Of a stretch of 64,000 bases of DNA, positions 50,685-59,074 are shown in pieces. Below the pieces are notes generated by a model. That model did not search any database and was not told where the DNA came from. It worked only from the letters and a program-made list of their open reading frames with translations. The stretch's first letter is position 1. Every line of letters begins with the position of its first letter. The stretch comes from VRUE01 sp963697805 (GTDB lineage: Bacteria; Actinomycetota; Thermoleophilia; Solirubrobacterales; 70-9), in contig CAVOPB010000001.1 of assembly GCA_963697805.1 (NCBI GenBank), forward strand, positions 186,001 through 250,000, given 5' to 3'. The translations under genes were made by a program, and so were the position numbers.

Positions 50685-50936
50685 CTACTGTTCGTAGCCC
50701 TCGACGACGTCGGGGCCGCGGGGCGAGGTGTCGTCGGCGTCGAGCCCAAACTCCTCGTGCCCCTTGCGCTGGCGCAGGAGGTCCCAGCAGGTGTCGAGTT
50801 CGATCTTCAGCTCCTCGAGGCGGGCATGACGGCCCGGGTCGGGTCCCAGGTCGACACCGGCATCCGCCAGTTCCTTCTCCTCCGCAAGGAGCTCCTGGAT
50901 CCGATTCTGGATGGTGCTGTCGTCCACGCCGCTCAC
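50685..50936 (-). CDS. DUF2630 family protein
   Basis: 83 residues. The family signature LDTCWDLLRQRKGHEEFGLD with ending VVEGYEQ identifies DUF2630, a small helical protein found mainly in actinobacteria. Function unknown. The GTG overlaps the stop of the FAD oxidoreductase gene (GTGA, 50933-50936), so it is the last gene of that operon. Confidence 0.85.
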   Translation of the reverse strand: MSGVDDSTIQNRIQELLAEEKELADAGVDLGPDPGRHARLEELKIELDTCWDLLRQRKGHEEFGLDADDTSPRGPDVVEGYEQ

Positions 50937-52135
50937 GATAGCGCCGCACGCACGAGGTTGCGCGGGCTGAACATGCGCAGCGGGCTGGCTTCCCTGGCCG
51001 TGACCGACTCGAGCGCCTTGTAAAGCTCGGGGTCGCGGGTGGCGGCGCGGTAGAAGAAGCGCTCGAGCGGGTTCAGCGGACGGCCGCTGGAGAAGTCGCA
51101 GATCTGGAGGTGGTGGGACACAAGCCGTCGCAGGTGGGAGCGCCGGTAGCGTTGCAGCCCGCGGTCGAGACCGGCGCTGTCGGCGAGCACGGCGCCCGCC
51201 GTCTCATCGACGAGCCACTCGGCGCTCTGGAAGGCCCATCCACACCCAATGCCAAAGAACGGGTCGCCGCAGAGCGCGGCATCACCGACGAACGCTATTC
51301 CCGGCCTCGCCGCCGGCCTGATCGCGTTGTTGAGCTCGAGCTTGCCGATCAGCTTCGACTCCCTGTTTGCCGACGACAGGTCGGGCGCGTCGGGCAACGA
51401 TCGGACCATCCGCAGGTACGACCCGTCGCGATCGGCACGGAAGTCTCCGGCCCGGTCCCGGTGCGGCCCGACCATGACCACGGTCAGGCCATCCTCCATC
51501 GGGAAGGTGTAGGCGACGTCCGGCTCGAGTATCCAGGTACGCGAGCGGGTGATCCCCGGTTCGAGACCGCTCCAGTAGGACCAGTAGAAGAAGCGCGCGT
51601 TGGGCCTGACCCGGGCCGGCACCCTCGCGAGGCGGGCCATCCCCGAGTCGCGCCCGTCAGCGGCGACGACCAGCCGCGCGTCGATCTCGCGCGTCGTTCC
51701 TTCGGTTTCTTGAACGGTTACCCCGGAGGGCCGGTCGCCGCCGCGCAATCCGGTCGCGGCCCAACCGCCGAGCAGGTCGACCCCCGGCGTCTCGGCGGCA
51801 AGCCGGCGGAGCATGGGATCGAGACTGCGTCTGGTGATGCTGTAGCCGTACGGGTTGTCATCCCCGGCGACCAGCCAACCACCGTGCCTGGTCCAGAGGT
51901 CGAAGCTGTTGTGGATCGCACCCCGTTGATCGAGGAGCGGTGCGAGGCCCAGGCGTTGGATCGTCGGCGTCGCCGACGGCTGGATGAAGTGGGTACACAC
52001 CGTTTTGTAGGCGTCGGGGTCGGGCTTGCGCTCGATCAGCGCGACGCGGGCGCCACGCTGTGCGAAGAGCCGAGCGGCGGTGCTGCCGGCGATGCTGGCG
52101 CCGACGACCGCGACGTCGTAGCGCTCGGCGCTCAC
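50933..52135 (-). CDS. FAD-dependent oxidoreductase (geranylgeranyl reductase/monooxygenase type)
   Basis: 400 residues from GTG at 52133-52135. The dinucleotide fold is YDVAVVGASIAGSTAARLFA, then a second FAD motif ARLVVAADGRDSGMARLA and a GIAFVGDAALCGDPFFGIGC third motif. Proteins of this group reduce prenyl chains or hydroxylate aromatics. The upstream SnoaL-like gene ends in GTGA overlap with it. The substrate is unknown; a polyketide or aromatic tailoring role is possible given its partners. Confidence 0.82.
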   Translation of the reverse strand: MSAERYDVAVVGASIAGSTAARLFAQRGARVALIERKPDPDAYKTVCTHFIQPSATPTIQRLGLAPLLDQRGAIHNSFDLWTRHGGWLVAGDDNPYGYSITRRSLDPMLRRLAAETPGVDLLGGWAATGLRGGDRPSGVTVQETEGTTREIDARLVVAADGRDSGMARLARVPARVRPNARFFYWSYWSGLEPGITRSRTWILEPDVAYTFPMEDGLTVVMVGPHRDRAGDFRADRDGSYLRMVRSLPDAPDLSSANRESKLIGKLELNNAIRPAARPGIAFVGDAALCGDPFFGIGCGWAFQSAEWLVDETAGAVLADSAGLDRGLQRYRRSHLRRLVSHHLQICDFSSGRPLNPLERFFYRAATRDPELYKALESVTAREASPLRMFSPRNLVRAALS

Positions 52136-52647
52136 CGACGGCTGAGACGGACCTGCAGACGCTGGAGGGCGGCGGTCGCGCGCTCGGCTCGGCTGCCCAC
52201 GGCCGGCAGGATGCCGAGCTGGCGGACGAGGTCGTTGAGGTCGTAGAAGGCGCGGTACCGAGCGATCCGGCCTCCCTCCATCGTCCAGAGGTCGACACCG
52301 TCGACGTGGAAGCGGGCCCCGGTCGGGGCGAAGCCCGGCGGGTCGATGTGGCCCCGCATCGTCCCCTCCATGCTCCAGGCCCATGAGGCCCGGTCTCCCT
52401 CGACCGAGAGGTGCGGCGGATCGGGTTCGGTGAAGTGGAGGTCCGGGAAGGCGCGAAAGCTCGTCCGCATGAACTCCTGGACCGCGGGGACCCCGACCGC
52501 CGGCTCCGCCAGTGCCGGATCGGCCCAGACGATGTCCTCGGTGACCAGCTGGGCGATCAGATCGGTGTCGCACCCGTTCCAGGCAGCGAGGTAGCGCTGC
52601 GTGAAGGCCGCGAGATCGAGCGCGCTGTCGGTCCCAAGCGTCGCGAT
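52132..52647 (-). CDS. SnoaL-like (NTF2 fold) protein without a canonical start
   Basis: A SnoaL-like ester cyclase fold: FTQRYLAAWNGCDTDLIAQL opens the domain, then WADPALAEPAVGVPAVQEFM, DLHFTEPDPPHLSVEGD and WTMEGGRIARYRAFYDLNDL. The first canonical codon (ATG 52470) would cut away the first 40 or more family residues. Between the upstream in-frame TAA (52657-52659, stop of the VOC gene) and the domain there is no ATG, GTG, TTG or CTG. ATC at 52645-52647 is the coordinate used here. An alternative is readthrough of the TAA, since both genes share the frame. SnoaL proteins cyclize polyketides or act as small hydratases. Confidence 0.65.
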   Translation of the reverse strand: MATLGTDSALDLAAFTQRYLAAWNGCDTDLIAQLVTEDIVWADPALAEPAVGVPAVQEFMRTSFRAFPDLHFTEPDPPHLSVEGDRASWAWSMEGTMRGHIDPPGFAPTGARFHVDGVDLWTMEGGRIARYRAFYDLNDLVRQLGILPAVGSRAERATAALQRLQVRLSRR

Positions 52648-52656
52648 CTGGCGAGG

Positions 52657-53316
52657 TTATTCAAGCCCCGCGGGCTCTGCAACCGGGGGTGTCATCAGCG
52701 CCACCGGAACCGCCAGTCCGGCCGAGCGCCGCAGGGTCGCGATGCGGCGACGGGGCTGGACAGCGTCGCGGACCTCGCCCGCGCGGTCGCCGAGCATCTC
52801 GACAGCGGCATCGAGATCGGGGGCGACGAGCGCCAGCCCCCAGAAGAAGGCCGGGTGGTCCCCGCCGGCCTTCTCGATCGCCTCATCCGGCTCCTGGACC
52901 ACCTCGAGGATCACCTCACCGAGGCGGAAGAAGGCCTGCCGGGGAGCGCCCGCCGGAGTCGGCTCGTCGCGGATCCGGCGCAGGTCGAGGCCGGCCGCCT
53001 CCAGGGCGGCGACGGTGCGGCCGAGGTCGGGTGTGATCGCGACGACGTGGTCGATCGCCGTCACCCCGTTCGGGTGGGCGGGGGTGCCGACCGGTGGCGG
53101 CCCCTCCGAGCGGGTGGTCGGCAGACCGTCGAGCTCGGTCGACTCGATTCCGCGCAGCGACCAACCGGCCAGACCGCTTCCGGCGGCGCCGGCGGCGAGA
53201 CGGACCCGGGTCTCACCGATTACGCAGAGGTCGCCGTCGACGGCGAACCCGAGCGCCGCCCAGGCGTCGGGAGTGTCGACGACGGTCAGCTCGTCGAGGG
53301 TCGCGGTCACGCGCAC
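52657..53316 (-). CDS. VOC-superfamily (glyoxalase-like) protein
   Basis: 219 residues. The C-terminal module has GVTAIDHVVAITPDLGRTVAALEAAGLDL, written here as HVVAITPDLGRTVAALEA, then RQAFFRLGEVILEVVQEP, typical of one VOC beta-alpha-beta-beta-beta unit. The N-terminal half is probably a degenerate second unit. VOC proteins bind a metal and act in isomerization or antibiotic resistance; activity is unknown. It is followed in the same frame by the SnoaL-like gene. Confidence 0.7.
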   Translation of the reverse strand: MRVTATLDELTVVDTPDAWAALGFAVDGDLCVIGETRVRLAAGAAGSGLAGWSLRGIESTELDGLPTTRSEGPPPVGTPAHPNGVTAIDHVVAITPDLGRTVAALEAAGLDLRRIRDEPTPAGAPRQAFFRLGEVILEVVQEPDEAIEKAGGDHPAFFWGLALVAPDLDAAVEMLGDRAGEVRDAVQPRRRIATLRRSAGLAVPVALMTPPVAEPAGLE

Positions 53317-53319
53317 ACG

Positions 53320-53499
53320 CTAGCCGGGAGCCACCCCCGACTGCAGAGCCTCGAGAACCTGATCCGCTAGCTCGGACCCGTCCTCGGCCCGCAGCGGCGT
53401 CGCCCCCACCCGGCCGTGAAGGGGAACCCCGTCGATGTCTCCCGATTGGTCCCGCCAATTTGTCCGTTTCGGAGCAATTTGGCTTGAGCTGTAGGACAA
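53320..53499 (-). pseudogene. Possible C-terminal gene fragment upstream of the VOC gene
   Basis: The frame ends at TAG 53320-53322, four bases before the VOC start. Its last 40 codons are GC-rich at third positions and read DGVPLHGRVGATPLRAEDGS, then ELADQVLEALQSGVAPG, which looks like a genuine C-terminus. Upstream it passes into AT-richer sequence and has only a TTG (53497) as possible start. Read as a truncated gene end; the family is not recognized. Confidence 0.25.
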
Positions 53500-53506
53500 T
53501 CTGGGT

Positions 53507-53674
53507 ATGGCTCTAAGCGTGGTCCGGGGAGAAAGACAGGGGAAGGCACGGTTCCGCCGCGCCCCCTCGATCGGGCGGACGGTCGAGGCATTGAGGGCGA
53601 TTCGCGGCCGCCGTCAGGCAGTCATCGGCGCTGCAGACCTCACCATCGCCCGCGGCCCCAAACGGACCGGCTAG
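53507..53674 (+). CDS. Hypothetical 55-residue protein
   Basis: ATG at 53507 to TAG at 53672. Basic; TVEALRAIRGRRQAVIGAAD in the centre weakly recalls the first helices of Xre-type regulators, but the fold would be incomplete. The upstream 60 bases are AT-rich for this genome, with TTGAGC and GACAAT as possible promoter parts. This, with the fragment above, is all that is seen in the 359-base gap 53317-53675. Confidence 0.3.
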   Translation: MALSVVRGERQGKARFRRAPSIGRTVEALRAIRGRRQAVIGAADLTIARGPKRTG

Positions 53675-53675
53675 C

Positions 53676-54407
53676 TCAAACGTTCCCGGCCATCTCCTCG
53701 AGGGTGCGGCCGCTGAGAACCGACTTCCGACCTTCGGCGACCACGTCGGAGCCCGGGCGGGCATCGTCGTCGCGGCGCTTGATCAGGAGCCACTGCGGCT
53801 TCTCACCGGGACGGGTCCGCTGGAGGGCGAAGCCGCCACGGAGCTTCTCGCCGTGGAGGACGAAGACCGCATGGCCCCGGTCGAGCGCCTCCGGCCAGGC
53901 GACCCGTCCGCCCTGCTCATAGGAGCCCCGGTCCCAGACGATCACGTGACCCCCTCCGGCCGCGCCCTCGAAATCGTTGTGGGAGATCTCGTGGTCCTCG
54001 ACCTCGACCGCCAGGCGTTTGACGGCCGGGTCCATCGACGGCCCCTTCGGGACCGCCCAGGAGCGCATCACGCCGTCGAGCTCGAGCCGCAGGTCGAAAT
54101 GGTGAGCGGTCGCGGCATGCTCCTGGACGACGAAGACGCCGGCGCGGACGCCGCGGATCGCGAACTGCTCGTGGCCCTCGGCCTTGACCCGATCCACCTC
54201 GACCGACTCGACTGCCGCTGCGGGTGGTCCCGTCGCAAGAAACCCCAGTAGCTCGTCGACCGCCGGCTCGGCGCCCTCGGCGTGGACGAGAACGCTGCCG
54301 TCATCGCCGTTGCGCACCCAGCCCATCACACCCAGATCTCGAGCTCGCCTGAGCGCCGCTTCGCGAAAGCCGACTTCCTGGACGGCCCCGCGGATTGCGG
54401 CGCGCAC
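53676..54407 (-). CDS. Acylphosphatase-LigD phosphoesterase fusion protein
   Basis: 243 residues. Residues about 1-85 form an acylphosphatase: RGAVQEVGFREAALRRARD holds the phosphate loop with catalytic Arg, and MGWVRNGDDGSV holds the catalytic Asn. Residues about 92-225 match the 3'-phosphoesterase domain of bacterial ligase LigD: FVVQEHAATAHHFDLRLELD (metal His and Asp), SWAVPKGPSMDPAVKRLAVE, then VIVWDRGSYEQGG and KPQWLLIKRRDD. The loop normally reading IPxGxYGxG is shortened. No ligase or Ku gene is near. Neighbours are DUF2277 and ogt, so a DNA-end repair role is plausible. Confidence 0.82.
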   Translation of the reverse strand: MRAAIRGAVQEVGFREAALRRARDLGVMGWVRNGDDGSVLVHAEGAEPAVDELLGFLATGPPAAAVESVEVDRVKAEGHEQFAIRGVRAGVFVVQEHAATAHHFDLRLELDGVMRSWAVPKGPSMDPAVKRLAVEVEDHEISHNDFEGAAGGGHVIVWDRGSYEQGGRVAWPEALDRGHAVFVLHGEKLRGGFALQRTRPGEKPQWLLIKRRDDDARPGSDVVAEGRKSVLSGRTLEEMAGNV

Positions 54408-54423
54408 CGCGATCGTGTCCGGC

Positions 54424-54693
54424 CTAGGCGGCGAAGCGGGCCTCGGCCCGGGCCCGGCGCTTGTCGGCCTCGACCTCGCGGTCCTTCGGCGGGGCCGAGG
54501 TCACCAGTCGATCGAGGAGCTCAGCCGAGATCTCGGCGACGGCGGCGACGGCCGCCTCGAACGCCTCGGCGTTCGCCTTCGAGGGCTTGTTGAAGCCGCT
54601 GATCTTGCGCACGAACTGCAGCGCGGCGGCGTCGATCTCCTCCTCGTTGGCCGGCGGGTCGAAGTTGTAGAGGGTTCTGATGTTTCTGCACAT
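54424..54693 (-). CDS. DUF2277 family protein
   Basis: 89 residues. It starts with the DUF2277 hallmark MCRNIRTLYNFDPPANEEEI and continues with FVRKISGFNKPSKAN. These small helical proteins are widespread in bacteria with no known role. It lies between ogt and the acylphosphatase fusion, on the same strand with short gaps (14 and 16 bases), so it is probably one operon. Confidence 0.88.
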   Translation of the reverse strand: MCRNIRTLYNFDPPANEEEIDAAALQFVRKISGFNKPSKANAEAFEAAVAAVAEISAELLDRLVTSAPPKDREVEADKRRARAEARFAA

Positions 54694-54707
54694 GCCCCGA
54701 TCCTAGG

Positions 54708-55259
54708 TCAGAGCAACGCCTGCTGGCGGGTCGACCAGCGGGGATCGGGCTCGAGGCCCTCCGTCCCCCGTCGCTCGAGATCGAGAAGCGCCTGCTTGCG
54801 TTGAAGGCCGCCGCCATATCCGGTCAGCGAGCCGTCGGCGCCGATCACCCGATGGCAGGGGACGACGATCGGGGTCGGGGTGCGACCGACCGCCGCGCCG
54901 ACGAGGCGGGCGCGCTTGTAGGGCTCGAGGCCGCGCGGATAGGCGCCCGGGTCGATCCGCCCGGCAAGCTCGCCGTAGCTGGTCGTCTGCCCGTACGGGA
55001 TCTCCAGCAGGAGGCCCCAGACGATCCTCTCCAGCGAGCCGCCGCAGAGGTCGAGCTCAAGGTCAAAGGCGATCAGGCCGCCGGCGAAGTACCGGTCTAG
55101 CCGGTCGGTCACCGCCGGAAGACGGGCCCGCGCGGCCTCATCGAGCCGCGGGGAGCGCCCGGGGAAGAGAACGCCGCGCAGACCGGCGGGGCCCGCGATC
55201 AGGGTCAGCGGCCCCAGTGGGCTCTCGTAGACGGTCCAGCCAGAGCTCGTCATCTCCAT
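54708..55259 (-). CDS. ogt: Methylated-DNA-protein-cysteine methyltransferase
   Basis: 183 residues. An N-terminal fold (YESPLGPLTLIAGPAGLRGV) precedes the DNA-binding and active-site domain, with PYGQTTSYGELAGRI and the methyl acceptor Cys in IVVPCHRVIGADGSLTGYGG. It removes alkyl groups from O6-alkylguanine in one suicidal step. ATG at codon 1 or 3. First gene of a likely repair operon with DUF2277 and the LigD-type fusion. Confidence 0.93.
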   Translation of the reverse strand: MEMTSSGWTVYESPLGPLTLIAGPAGLRGVLFPGRSPRLDEAARARLPAVTDRLDRYFAGGLIAFDLELDLCGGSLERIVWGLLLEIPYGQTTSYGELAGRIDPGAYPRGLEPYKRARLVGAAVGRTPTPIVVPCHRVIGADGSLTGYGGGLQRKQALLDLERRGTEGLEPDPRWSTRQQALL

Positions 55260-55374
55260 AACCTTAAGAACGCCGCCAGCGGCATCCGTGTGAGATCGAG
55301 CCGCCCGCCTGAACCTCGGTCCCGGTTGGCACGTACACCCTGCCGCAGTCCAAACCCGACCGAGGGAGGCACAG

Positions 55375-55941
55375 ATGAAGAAGGGCTACCTGGCGATCCT
55401 CGCCTTCGCTGTGCTCGGCGCGCTGGTGGTCGCCGGCTGCGGCAGCAGCAACGACACCACAGGCGAATCGTCCAGCGGCGGGGGCAGCGCGGCCACATAC
55501 GGGGGCGGCGCCTACGGCAGCGGCGAATCCTCGAGCACGACCACGAGCGAAGAAGGCGCCTCGACCGGCGCCGGCGAAACGACCTTCGTCTCGACCGGCA
55601 TGGCCGGCGATCTCGGTCAGGTCATCGTCGACTCCGAAGGGATGACGCTCTACGACTTCCACAAGGACAAGGGGACGACGTCCGCCTGTTACGGGGCCTG
55701 CGAAAGCGCCTGGCCTCCGCTGACCACATCCGGGAAAGCGCAGGCGAAGGGCGGCGCCCAGTCATCGATGCTCAGTACCACCGAACGCAAAGACGGGACG
55801 ATGCAGGTGACCTACAACGGCCACCCGCTCTACACGTTCGTCGAGGACAAGAAGACCGGCGAAGCGAAGGGCAATGACTTCAGCGCCTTCGGCGCCCAGT
55901 GGTACGCGCTGATGCCGAACGGCGAAGAGCCGGCCGACTAG
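55375..55941 (+). CDS. Lipoprotein with COG4315-type repeats
   Basis: 188 residues. The lipobox VVAGCGSS (Cys about 22) follows a hydrophobic signal. A Gly/Ser/Thr-rich linker is followed by two repeats with the Y-x-[FWY]-x-x-D motif (LYDFHKD and LYTFVED). A CYGACESAWPPL segment lies between them. This is the family of secreted repeat lipoproteins (COG4315) of unknown function, common in actinobacteria. GAGGGAGGC is the ribosome binding site. Gene ends four bases from the convergent gene. Confidence 0.82.
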   Translation: MKKGYLAILAFAVLGALVVAGCGSSNDTTGESSSGGGSAATYGGGAYGSGESSSTTTSEEGASTGAGETTFVSTGMAGDLGQVIVDSEGMTLYDFHKDKGTTSACYGACESAWPPLTTSGKAQAKGGAQSSMLSTTERKDGTMQVTYNGHPLYTFVEDKKTGEAKGNDFSAFGAQWYALMPNGEEPAD

Positions 55942-55945
55942 GTGC

Positions 55946-57433
55946 TCAGCCGCTCAGCTTCTTCTTCAGGGTCACCTTCACCGTCTGGTTTGCCGCGCTG
56001 CCCCCGAGCGGCGCGAAGCCGACGGTGGCCTTGACCTTGGCCTTGCCCTTTTTCGCGAGCGTCTTCTTCGCCTTGCCCTTGGCCTTGATCGTGACCTTTA
56101 CGGTCCCGGGCGAGGCGGGTGACCGTTTCCGGCTCTGCTTTGCGACCTTCTTCCCGGAGAGCGTCACGGTGCCGGCTCCAGGCACCTGGACCGAGAGGGT
56201 CGCGGTTCCCTTCTTGGCATTGGCCTTCGCCTTGCCGAGCTTGAAGACCGCAACGGGAGCGCTGGTCTGCAAGGTCGAGCCGGCATGGTTGGTCGCCGTG
56301 CCCTGACAGGCGTAGCTGCCGACCTTGGAGGCCTTGAGCGAGGTCGTCGTGGCACCGGCAATCGGCTGCCCGTCCTTTAGCCACTGCGTCGAGGTGCTCT
56401 GAGGGACCCGATAGAGGAACGACTCGAGCAGGTCCGACGCCCAGGTCGCCGGCGCACAGGTGAGCGTCGAGCCCGGTTTAGAGGCGCCGCCGACCTGTGG
56501 CATCGTACCGGGGGCCGGGGCTTTCAACAGGACCGGAAACGCCGGAAAGTCGGGCGTGAGGGGCGTCGTGTCGAGGTCGGCGCCGCCGCTGCCGCTGAGG
56601 CTGGCGAAGGAAATCTTGCCGGGTTCTTCGTTCGCCCAGTAGATGCGACCGGCCGGCGGATCGATCGCGATCCCGAAGGGTTCTTCGGTCGTCGCGCCGG
56701 CGGTGTTGAGATTGCCGCCCCCGGTGCCGTTCAGATTGGCGTAGGAGATCGACTGGCCGTCGTAGTTACCCCAGTAGATCCGCCCGGCGGCAGCGTCAAT
56801 CGCGACGCCGCTCGGTTCTTCCGTCGTCGCGCCGGCGGTGTTCAGATCCGCGCCCCCGGTGCCGTTCAGGTTGGCGTAGGAGATCGCCCCGCTTTCATTC
56901 GACCAGTACACCCTGCCCGCAGCGGGGTCGATCGCGATCCCGAATGGTTCGTCCACCGTTGCCCCGGCGGTGTTGATGTCGCCGCCGCCGGTCCCGTTGA
57001 GGTTGGCGTAGGAGATCTTGTCTTCCCCGTTGGCGTTGGCCCAGTAGACCCTGCCGCCGGCGGGATCGATCGCGAGGCCCAGCAGGAAGCTGGAGGGGCC
57101 CATTGTCGCCCCGGCGGTGTTCAGCTCACCGCCACCGCCACCGCTCAGGTTCGCGAAGAGGACCTTCGGGGGCGCTGCGTTGACCCAATAGATCTTTCCC
57201 GCGGCCGAATCGATCGCGAGGCCGTTGACCAGGTCGGCACTCGCTCCGGTGACGTCGAGATTTCCACCGCCCCCACCGGCGAGGTTGGCGAAGCCGATCT
57301 TCCCGCTTCCGAATTCACCCCAGTAGACGGTGTCGGCGGCCCGCGCGAACGAGGCGGTCGCGAGCAGTACGAGCGCGGCAACGGACAGGCAGATGGCGAG
57401 GAGACGAATCTTGGCTGAGGAGAGATGGCTCAT
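55946..57433 (-). CDS. Secreted beta-propeller protein with YWTD-like repeats
   Basis: 495 residues. Signal peptide (SVAALVLLATASFARA). Six repeats of about 40-44 residues follow, each with a core like GIAIDPAAGRVYWSNE and a glycine-rich LNGTGGG turn, together a six-bladed propeller as in LDL-receptor YWTD proteins. An Ig-like segment with a Cys pair comes next, then a lysine-rich beta domain (KAKGKAKKTLAKKGKAKVKA). Binding partner unknown; probably a surface or exported protein. The strong DNA repeats in the blades could recombine. Confidence 0.75.
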   Translation of the reverse strand: MSHLSSAKIRLLAICLSVAALVLLATASFARAADTVYWGEFGSGKIGFANLAGGGGGNLDVTGASADLVNGLAIDSAAGKIYWVNAAPPKVLFANLSGGGGGELNTAGATMGPSSFLLGLAIDPAGGRVYWANANGEDKISYANLNGTGGGDINTAGATVDEPFGIAIDPAAGRVYWSNESGAISYANLNGTGGADLNTAGATTEEPSGVAIDAAAGRIYWGNYDGQSISYANLNGTGGGNLNTAGATTEEPFGIAIDPPAGRIYWANEEPGKISFASLSGSGGADLDTTPLTPDFPAFPVLLKAPAPGTMPQVGGASKPGSTLTCAPATWASDLLESFLYRVPQSTSTQWLKDGQPIAGATTTSLKASKVGSYACQGTATNHAGSTLQTSAPVAVFKLGKAKANAKKGTATLSVQVPGAGTVTLSGKKVAKQSRKRSPASPGTVKVTIKAKGKAKKTLAKKGKAKVKATVGFAPLGGSAANQTVKVTLKKKLSG

Positions 57434-57489
57434 GCCGGGAAATCTACCGCCGATACCGGGCGGGCGGGGACTGCGTCAGACTTGTCGCG

Positions 57490-58962
57490 ATGAGCGTCGA
57501 GACCGCAGAGGCGCCGGCGGCCGCACCGATGGCGACGGTCCCCGACGATCACGTAATCGTCCTCTTCGGGGCGACCGGCGACCTCGCGCGGCGAAAGCTG
57601 CTCCCCGGGATGTTCCATCTCGCCGAGGCGGGCCTGATGCCCGAGCGCTTCATCGTCATCGGCGTCTCCCGGGCGGCCATGGACGGCGGTGAGTTCACCG
57701 CCCTCGCGCGCGAGGCGGTCGATGAGTGCGGTCACGGCCCGGTGTCGGACGAGTCGTGGGAGCGATTCGCCGCCTCGCTGCGGTTCGCGGCGATCGGCGA
57801 TGGCTTCGAGACCCTGGTCGAGGAGATCCGCGGCGCCGAGGAGGAGGTCGGCGGCGAGCCGAGCCTGCTCCACTACCTCTCGCTGCCGCCCAGTGCGCAT
57901 GCCGAGGTGATCGAGAGCCTGCGCGAGGCGGGGCTGACCGCCGGGCGGACGCGGATCATCCTCGAGAAGCCGTTCGGGACCGATCTCGCCTCGGCCCGAT
58001 CGCTGGACAGGGTGCTGCATGGCGCCTTCGAGGAGCAGCAGGTATTCCGCATCGACCACTACCTCGGCCGGGACGCGGTCCAGAACCTCCTCGCGATGCG
58101 GTTCGCCAACGGCATGTACGAGCCGGTGTGGAACCGGAACCACATCAGTCACGTTCAGATCGACGTGCCGGAGACGCTCGGGATCGGCATGCGCGCGGCC
58201 TTCTACGAGCAGACCGGCGCCTTTCGCGACATGGTCGTCACGCACCTGTTCCAGGTGCTCGGCTTCGTCGCGATGGAGCCGCCGAACTCGCTGGGCTCGA
58301 AGCAGCTGATGGCGGAGCGCCAGAAGGTTTTCGACGCGATGATGCCGCTCGACCCAAGCCAGGTGGTCCGCGGCCAGTACATCGGCTACCGCGACGAAGA
58401 GGGTGTCGATCCCGACTCCGATACCGAGACCTACGTCGCGCTGACGGCATTCGTCGACAACTGGCGTTGGGCGGGCGTGCCGTTCCACCTGCGGTCGGGG
58501 AAGCGCCTCGCGCAGTCGCGCCATGTGCTGACTGTCTCCTTCAGCAGACCACCGCGGCGGATGTTCCCGATCGACACCAGGCACTTCGCCGACTCGTTCG
58601 GCTGCGATCACCTCACCTTCGAGCTCGGCGACCCCGGCAGCGTCTCGGCGAGCTTTCTCGCCAAGCTTCCAGGGCCGACTCTGCGGCTCGGCCAAGCCCA
58701 CATGCACTTCAGCTACGGCGACGGCTTTGGCGGCCCCGAGCAGTCGCTCGACGGCTACGAGCGCCTGATCCACGACGTCATGGTCGGCCACCGCACCTTC
58801 TTCACCACATCGGACGGGATCGAGCGCCTCTGGGAGGTGGCCGAGCCCCTCCTTCGCGACCCGCCCGCGGTGGAGCCATACGAGCAGGGCTCCTGGGGCC
58901 CGGAGGCGGCCCACTCGTTGATCGCCCCGAACCACTGGCACTTGCCGAGTGGGCACATCTAG
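57490..58962 (+). CDS. zwf: Glucose-6-phosphate 1-dehydrogenase
   Basis: 490 residues. The coenzyme fold is VLFGATGDLARRKLLPGMF and the active site is FRIDHYLGRDAVQNLL with catalytic His190. The usual lysine of DHYLGK is Arg194 here. The C-terminal block FHLRSGKRLAQSRHVLTVSF is typical. It makes 6-phosphogluconolactone and NAD(P)H. No gnd or opcA gene is adjacent; the gene stands alone before the stress block. Confidence 0.93.
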   Translation: MSVETAEAPAAAPMATVPDDHVIVLFGATGDLARRKLLPGMFHLAEAGLMPERFIVIGVSRAAMDGGEFTALAREAVDECGHGPVSDESWERFAASLRFAAIGDGFETLVEEIRGAEEEVGGEPSLLHYLSLPPSAHAEVIESLREAGLTAGRTRIILEKPFGTDLASARSLDRVLHGAFEEQQVFRIDHYLGRDAVQNLLAMRFANGMYEPVWNRNHISHVQIDVPETLGIGMRAAFYEQTGAFRDMVVTHLFQVLGFVAMEPPNSLGSKQLMAERQKVFDAMMPLDPSQVVRGQYIGYRDEEGVDPDSDTETYVALTAFVDNWRWAGVPFHLRSGKRLAQSRHVLTVSFSRPPRRMFPIDTRHFADSFGCDHLTFELGDPGSVSASFLAKLPGPTLRLGQAHMHFSYGDGFGGPEQSLDGYERLIHDVMVGHRTFFTTSDGIERLWEVAEPLLRDPPAVEPYEQGSWGPEAAHSLIAPNHWHLPSGHI

Positions 58963-59074
58963 GCAGGTTGAGTTTCCCCACAGCTTGCCGTGACGGCGGC
59001 ATCAGGGGTCTGCCACTGGATCGCTGCGGCGTATATCGGATTACACATCGGGCCGGCTCTCGTACTTTCGAGCG

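Noticed and set aside
53507..53674. Xre-type regulator with a toxin nearby
   Set aside because: Only a weak resemblance to the first helices; no complete helix-turn-helix and no partner gene.
58963..59074. DosR box upstream of the stress block
   Set aside because: No sequence resembling GGGACT-N4-AGTCCC is visible in the gap, so the link to DosR rests on gene content only.
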